Below are positions 40,691 to 45,053 of a DNA stretch of 45,053 nucleotides, in pieces (within the stretch, counting starts at the first letter, position 1; every line of letters begins with the position of its first letter). Source of the DNA: an uncultured Fibrobacter sp. (GTDB taxonomy: Bacteria; Fibrobacterota; Fibrobacteria; Fibrobacterales; Fibrobacteraceae); contig CAMKMX010000026.1 of assembly GCA_946414025.1 (NCBI GenBank), positions 1 through 45,053 on the forward strand, given 5' to 3'. Made by a program: the position numbers and the translations under genes. The notes beneath the pieces are model-generated. The model ran no database searches. It was not told where the DNA came from and saw nothing but the letters and a program-made list of their open reading frames with translations.

Positions 40691-40698
40691 CAAAGATA
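40691..40698 (-). promoter_or_regulatory. TAnnTTTG promoter box of the Ala/Lys-rich gene
   Basis: Minus strand T5-GC-TATCTTTG, exact TAnnTTTG, 34 nt before the ATG. Here a conventional leader with an AGAGG ribosome site follows. Confidence 0.6.
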
Positions 40699-40773
40699 GC
40701 AAAAATACGGTTCCTCTAGGAAATCGTCACAAAAAATTATGAAAAAACAATGCCCACCGCGTTCAAGCGCCGA

Positions 40774-42687
40774 TTAGCGCTGGTTTTCAAGCCAGTGGTA
40801 AAGCATGGTGATGTCGGCGGGGCGCACTCCCGGAACCCTAGACGCCTGCCCGAGGGTCATGGGCTTCACGGCATTCAGGCGCTGGCGGCTTTCGATGCTG
40901 ATGACCCCAACCTGCATAAAGTCCAGGTCGGCAGGGAGCTTCACGGACTCCATCTTTTTCTGTTCCTCAATTTCCTTGGACTGCCTCTCCAGGAAACCAG
41001 CGTAAATCTCTTCGGCATACAGGAACCACTGGTCCCGACGGGGAATGTTCCTCTCCGGAAGGGCTGTCTCAAACAGGCGTTCGGGGTCGATTCCCGGACG
41101 GCGGAGCACGTTTATCCAGCGGGTGCGGGTTTCGGCCAGAGCCTGGCCACCGAGAGAAAGGACCTGGTTCGCCTGTTCGGGCGAGGCGGACTCGGCGGTC
41201 AGGAACTCCCTAACCTCGCCCATCTGCTGCAGACGGCGTTTCCAGTCGGCGTAATCCCCGTCGGAAATCATCCCGATGGCGTGGGCCCGTTCCTTGAGAC
41301 GGGTCTCGGCGTTGTCACTCCGGAGGAACAAGCGGTACTCGGCACGGCTGGTGAACATACGGTAAGGTTCGTCCAGCAAGGTGGTGGTCAAGTCGTTGAG
41401 CATCACCCCCAAGTAACTGTCGGAACGGCCCAGAACAAAGGCCGGTTCATTCTTAACCTTGAGGGCGGCGTTGATGCCCGCCATTAGGCCCTGACCGGCA
41501 GCTTCTTCGTAGCCGCTGGTTCCGCAGACCTGGCCTGCAAAATAGAGTCCCGGTACGTTCTTGCATTCTAACGTCGGGTAAAGCTGGGTGGCATCGACGG
41601 AATCGTATTCCACCGCATAGCCAATCTGCAAAACACGGGCGCGGGTAAGCCCCGGTATTGTGTGGATGGCAGCGAGCTGGATATCCGCCGGCAGGCTAGA
41701 ACTGAAGCCGTTGATATACACGCGGCCGATGTCCGCCCGTTCCGGTTCAAGGAACAGCTGGTGGCCGTCCCGGTCGCCAAAGCGGTTGATTTTGTCTTCG
41801 ATGCTGGGGCAATACCGCGGGCCCTTGCCGTGAATGCGCCCGCTGAACATGGGGCTATCCTTGAAACCGCTCCTCAAGATGTCGTGGGTCTTGATGTTGG
41901 TGCGGGTAATCCAGCAGACGCAGTCGTTACGGATAAACTTGCTTTTCGGGTCACCCCAGAAGTATTTTTCGTCGCGATCGGGAACCGTTCCTGCCAGGTG
42001 GCGGTCGCTCATGGGCCAGGGGAATTCGTCCCCACGCTGGACTTCGCATTCGTCAAAGTCGATGGTATCTGGATCCAGGCGACTGGGAGTACCTGTCTTT
42101 AGCCTGCGGAGGCGGATTCCGTTCCGGGCGAGGCATTCCGAAAGTTTGTCGGCGCTGGGCTCCCCCACTCGCCCACCGATGCTGGTTTCAAGCCCGGTGA
42201 ACATCTTGGAGGCAAGAAATGTCCCGCTGGTAATCACCAGGGAGCGGGTCACGTAGCGTTCACCGTTCAAGAGGGTCAATTCCAGCCCACCGTCGGGCAT
42301 CCGCTCGAAGGCGGCAAGTTCCCCTTGGATTACGGAAAGGCCTGGAAGACCCGTAATTACGTCCCGTGCCACTTCGCTGTAATAGTTCATGTCGCACTGG
42401 GCGCGGGGGCCCCAAACGGCAGGCCCCTTGCTCATGTTCAGCATGCGGAACTGGATTCCCGCCTTGTCGGTGAGTAGCCCCATCAGGCCGCCGAGAGCGT
42501 CGATGTCGCGAACGATCTGTCCTTTGGCTACCCCGCCTACGGCAGGGTTACAGCTCATGCGGCCGATGGCGTTTAGGTCCATGGTGAGCATGGCGGTCTT
42601 GACGCCCAGTTTCCAGGCGGCATGGGTCGCCTCGATGCCGGCATGGCCGCCACCGACGACAACAACATCATATTCTGCGATAACCAT
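40774..42687 (-). CDS. mnmG: tRNA uridine-5-carboxymethylaminomethyl modification enzyme MnmG
   Basis: The FAD-dependent subunit that, with MnmE, modifies U34 of certain tRNAs. The 637-aa length is standard. The FAD dinucleotide fold is at the N-terminus (YDVVVVGGGHAGIEATHAAW); NPAVGGVAKGQIVRDIDALGG and WGPRAQCDMNYYSE are MnmG signatures, as is PGLYFAGQVCGTSGYEEAAG. A C-terminal helical domain that contacts MnmE ends ITMLYHWLENQR. No ribosome site is seen before the ATG; the upstream bases are TCACTAACCACTTCCG, part of a TAGTGATTAG-like repeat. No mnmE is in the window. Confidence 0.96.
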   Translation of the reverse strand: MVIAEYDVVVVGGGHAGIEATHAAWKLGVKTAMLTMDLNAIGRMSCNPAVGGVAKGQIVRDIDALGGLMGLLTDKAGIQFRMLNMSKGPAVWGPRAQCDMNYYSEVARDVITGLPGLSVIQGELAAFERMPDGGLELTLLNGERYVTRSLVITSGTFLASKMFTGLETSIGGRVGEPSADKLSECLARNGIRLRRLKTGTPSRLDPDTIDFDECEVQRGDEFPWPMSDRHLAGTVPDRDEKYFWGDPKSKFIRNDCVCWITRTNIKTHDILRSGFKDSPMFSGRIHGKGPRYCPSIEDKINRFGDRDGHQLFLEPERADIGRVYINGFSSSLPADIQLAAIHTIPGLTRARVLQIGYAVEYDSVDATQLYPTLECKNVPGLYFAGQVCGTSGYEEAAGQGLMAGINAALKVKNEPAFVLGRSDSYLGVMLNDLTTTLLDEPYRMFTSRAEYRLFLRSDNAETRLKERAHAIGMISDGDYADWKRRLQQMGEVREFLTAESASPEQANQVLSLGGQALAETRTRWINVLRRPGIDPERLFETALPERNIPRRDQWFLYAEEIYAGFLERQSKEIEEQKKMESVKLPADLDFMQVGVISIESRQRLNAVKPMTLGQASRVPGVRPADITMLYHWLENQR

Positions 42688-42735
42688 CGGAAGTGGTTAG
42701 TGATTGGTGATTTGTGATTAGGGCGGCTTCGCCGC
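42688..42735. repeat. TTAGTGATTGGTG repeat and GCGGC hairpin
   Basis: AGTGGTTAGTGATTGGTGATTTGTGATTAGG units lie at the mnmG start and are followed by the hairpin GCGGC-TTC-GCCGC (42723-42735), just beyond the stop of the next gene. The hairpin lacks a T-run. Confidence 0.5.
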
Positions 42736-42740
42736 TAAAA

Positions 42741-44099
42741 TTACTTGGCTTCTGCGGGCTTGGCTTCTGTTTTTGCAGGGGCAGGGGCTGCCTTTGCTTC
42801 AGCCTTAGCCGGTGCGGGCTGTGCGACAGCAGGAGTGTCCACTTTTGCCGTGTCAACTGCAGGGGCTTCCACCTTCCATTCCACGGGCTTGCCGTTCAAA
42901 AGTTCGGCGATTTCCTTCTTCAGGTCTTCCTTCTCGCGCTCGAAGGCGGCGTAAAGCTTGTAAGAACCGTCGGGGTTCACCAGATAAACCTTAGGAACGT
43001 AGCCATCGCTGTAAAGTTCACCAAACTGGCGGGATTCGTCCCACAGCACGTCGAAGGCCCCTTCGAACTTGGCATCGTCAGAGAAACGACGGATGCCGGA
43101 CTTGTTGTTTCCACCGCTCGCGATAGCCACGGAGGTCAGGCCCTTGGGATTAAATTCCTTGGCGATTTCCACCAGCTGGGGAGCGGCATGGGCGCAGTGT
43201 CCACAGGTAGCGGAGAAGTAGAACATCAGCAGGGGCTTGCCAGCGTAGGCATCCAGGTTTTCGGCCTTGGTAGAAATGCCCGTGGCCTTCACCTTGAAGT
43301 TAATCTTTGCGGGCATGCCGTTAGCAAGGGTTTCGCCCTTCAGTTCGGCTACTTCGGCTTCCAACTTTTTCTGTTCTTCTTGCTGTTTCTTGATAGCCTC
43401 TTCGCGAATGACCTTCATCTTTTCGTTGAAACGTTCACCCACAGCCTTCAGGGAATCTTCGGGCAAAGTCATGGTCTTGGTGGTGTCGCGGACCTTGGCG
43501 GCAGATTCACGAACGCCCAGCACAAAATAGTCGGCATCGAATTCCGTATTGAACTGCTTACCGATAGACTGGAACTGAGCTCCGAACTGCATGCCAATCA
43601 GATAAGAGAATTTCTGGATGTCAGTCGCGGCATTTCCAAGAGTCACAGTCGCTTTCGTGGGAGCCGGAGCAGCTTCGATAGGCATCGCTTTTGTCACAGA
43701 ATCCATGTAGGCGCGGATTTTCGCCTGGTCACCTCCAAAACCCGCCAAAGTAGCACTATCGGGTCTGGTCTTTTCCATGCGTTCGCGGGCAATTACAGAG
43801 AATCGGCTACCAACAGCCTGCATAGAATCTGCCGGCACCTGCATCTTGAATGTGGTATCCTTTTCGGACTTGATAAAGTCATAGACCGCTTGAACGACTA
43901 CATCTTCGTGCAATTCCGAACCCACCTGGCGGGGAATCATGGTAAAGTTCTGGCCACCGAACTGGGCCCCCAGCATGTAGGCAAATTTCTGATCGTCCGT
44001 GGAATTGGGACCGATAACAGCCTGCTTAGGCGTGCCCTGCATGTCACAGGCCGTCAGGGCCAAAGCACAAGCTCCAAGAGCAAAATATTTGGACTTCAT
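42741..44099 (-). CDS. Lipoprotein fusing two FKBP_N-like regions to a thioredoxin domain
   Basis: A 452-aa lipoprotein (lipobox LTAC, Cys18). Two similar helical regions (about residues 35-105 and 158-230) with DxQKFxYxxGxQFG, then a VPADSMQAVGSRF / LPEDSLKAVGERF motif, resemble the N-terminal dimerisation domain of FKBP-type prolyl isomerases; the catalytic FKBP domain itself is absent. A coiled-coil stretch (235-255) leads to a thioredoxin/AhpC-type domain with active site CGHC (299-302). The Ala/Pro/Lys-rich tail (about 415-452) is probably disordered. It may act in envelope disulfide exchange. The ATG at 44099, with AGAGG 9 nt upstream, is preferred over an upstream TTG. Confidence 0.82.
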   Translation of the reverse strand: MKSKYFALGACALALTACDMQGTPKQAVIGPNSTDDQKFAYMLGAQFGGQNFTMIPRQVGSELHEDVVVQAVYDFIKSEKDTTFKMQVPADSMQAVGSRFSVIARERMEKTRPDSATLAGFGGDQAKIRAYMDSVTKAMPIEAAPAPTKATVTLGNAATDIQKFSYLIGMQFGAQFQSIGKQFNTEFDADYFVLGVRESAAKVRDTTKTMTLPEDSLKAVGERFNEKMKVIREEAIKKQQEEQKKLEAEVAELKGETLANGMPAKINFKVKATGISTKAENLDAYAGKPLLMFYFSATCGHCAHAAPQLVEIAKEFNPKGLTSVAIASGGNNKSGIRRFSDDAKFEGAFDVLWDESRQFGELYSDGYVPKVYLVNPDGSYKLYAAFEREKEDLKKEIAELLNGKPVEWKVEAPAVDTAKVDTPAVAQPAPAKAEAKAAPAPAKTEAKPAEAK

Positions 44100-44150
44100 C
44101 TTTATCAACCTCTTTTAGACTAAAATTGGCAAAACGCCATTTCTCAATGC

Positions 44151-44158
44151 CAAATTTA
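44151..44158 (-). promoter_or_regulatory. TAnnTTTG promoter box of the thioredoxin lipoprotein gene
   Basis: Minus strand T6-GC-TAAATTTG, exact TAnnTTTG, 51 nt before the ATG at 44099. A divergent TATTTTTA (44191-44198, 7 of 8) may serve proS. Confidence 0.55.
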
Positions 44159-44254
44159 GCAAAAAAGCGGAAAACAAGCCACCCATTTACTATTTTTACG
44201 CCCACGATAGGGATTTTTCAAGCCCCCGCAGATTTTGTCTATAAAGGAAAGACC

Positions 44255-45053
44255 ATGAAACTCTCCAAGTACTTTTACGTGACGCTCCGCGAAACGCCCA
44301 GCGATGCCACCATGCCCTCCCACATCTTCCTCATGCGCGGCGGCTACATCAAGCCCGTTTCTACCGGTATCTATTCCATGATGCCCATGGGTTTCCGCGT
44401 GATCCAGAAGATTGTGAACATCATCCGCGAAGAAATGAACAAGATTGGCGGTATCGAAGTGGACCTGCCGGTGGTGCAGACCGCTGAACTCTGGAGCGAA
44501 TCGGGCCGTTACCAGGCCATTGGCGAAGAACTCCTGCGCTTCAAGGACCGCAACAACCACAACATGGTGCTCGCCATGACCCACGAAGAAGCCATGACCG
44601 ACCTCGTGCGCTACGTGCTCAACAGCTACAAGCAGCTGCCGGTGATGCTCTACCAGTTCAAGACCAAGTACCGTGACGAAGCCCGTGCCCGCGGCGGCCT
44701 TATCCGCGTCCGCGAATTCTTGATGAAGGATGCTTACAGCTTCCACACCAGCCAGGAAGACCTGGACCGTCACTACCAGGAAGAATACGACGCCTACCTG
44801 CGCATCTATCGTCGCGTGGGCATTGAACCGGTGGTGGTGCAGAGTGATACGGGTATCATGGGCGGTAAGGTCGCTCACGAATTCATGCTCGATACTCCGA
44901 ACGGCGAAGACTACTTGATTCTCTGCAAGAAGTGCGGCTACCAGGCCAACCGCGAAATCGCAAAGTTCCAGCGCGTGCCGTTCAAGGGCGACGAGAACGC
45001 AGCTCTCGAAAAGGTCGAAACTCCGCACTGCGCAAGCATCGAAGACCTCACCA
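44255..45053 (+). CDS. proS: Prolyl-tRNA synthetase, N-terminal part (cut by window edge)
   Basis: Charges tRNA-Pro. 266 codons are visible and run off the right edge. Class II motifs are seen: motif 1 region (GIYSMMPMGFRVIQKIVNII), motif 2 (RDEARARGGLIRVREFLMKDAYSF) and the TxE loop in MTHEEAMTDL. The sequence then enters the segment with CKKCGY, which may belong to the insertion (editing-type) domain of the bacterial ProS form. AAAGGA (44243-44248) lies 6 nt before the ATG and fixes the start. The gene is divergent from the thioredoxin lipoprotein. Confidence 0.95.
   Translation, partial: MKLSKYFYVTLRETPSDATMPSHIFLMRGGYIKPVSTGIYSMMPMGFRVIQKIVNIIREEMNKIGGIEVDLPVVQTAELWSESGRYQAIGEELLRFKDRNNHNMVLAMTHEEAMTDLVRYVLNSYKQLPVMLYQFKTKYRDEARARGGLIRVREFLMKDAYSFHTSQEDLDRHYQEEYDAYLRIYRRVGIEPVVVQSDTGIMGGKVAHEFMLDTPNGEDYLILCKKCGYQANREIAKFQRVPFKGDENAALEKVETPHCASIEDLT

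Overview
The window looks like chromosomal DNA from a Fibrobacter-type bacterium (Fibrobacteres, FCB group). The best evidence is two secreted proteins (13185-14282 and 22354-25791, minus strand) ending in the 'Fibrobacter succinogenes major' (FISUMP) domain. Supporting signs are many lipoproteins with LxAC/LxGC lipoboxes, an outer-membrane assembly-type barrel, and promoter boxes of the TAnnTTTG type known from Bacteroidetes. Housekeeping genes are intact, except that metG (left edge) and proS (right edge) are cut by the window. I see no rRNA, tRNA, CRISPR array, integrase or transposase.

Layout. 1-3144: metG end, a hairpin-rich spacer with a terminator, a tiny membrane ORF, a MauE/DoxX-like protein and a coupled Nudix hydrolase. 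3137-11831: an outer-membrane D15-type barrel (minus), divergent from a tightly packed run of MMPL/RND transporter, class I aminotransferase, FHA-ABC transporter fusion and membrane Ser/Thr kinase. 11980-18639: yraN, a Sua5/YciO-family gene, a FISUMP protein (minus), purU, a small membrane protein, then pyrE with a lipoprotein and a probable outer-membrane protein. 18669-21175: DEAD-box helicase, map and a small unknown gene. 21341-25791 (minus): an AT-rich segment with an unknown membrane protein and a 1145-aa repeat-bearing FISUMP lipoprotein. 26291-31819 (minus): dgt, proB and rapA. 31929-33947: GYF/RDD membrane protein and murA. 33957-37949 (minus): a TPR lipoprotein, a second protein kinase and a sigma54 enhancer-binding protein in one run, followed by a small secreted protein with a consensus-perfect sigma54 promoter. 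38071-44099 (minus): a Cthe_2159-type carbohydrate-binding lipoprotein, an Ala/Lys-rich basic protein, mnmG and a lipoprotein thiol-disulfide protein. 44255 onward: proS.

Two phospho-signalling modules stand out. In the first, a phosphothreonine-binding FHA domain is fused to an ABC transporter whose gene overlaps that of a Ser/Thr kinase with a discoidin-like extracytoplasmic domain. In the second, a kinase gene overlaps an NtrC-type activator gene next to a sigma54 promoter.

Non-coding structure is rich. (a) Dispersed palindromic repeats (core TGTCATCC...GGATGACA) lie in at least seven places; one places a Shine-Dalgarno before yraN, and three copies form the signal peptide of the FISUMP lipoprotein. 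(b) Low-complexity CCTAACCCCTAGATCC-like repeats abut start codons (pyrE, proB) and stop codons (kinase, yraN). (c) A homopolymer tract followed by TAnnTT(T)G lies only 5-8 nt before several start codons, suggesting leaderless mRNAs.
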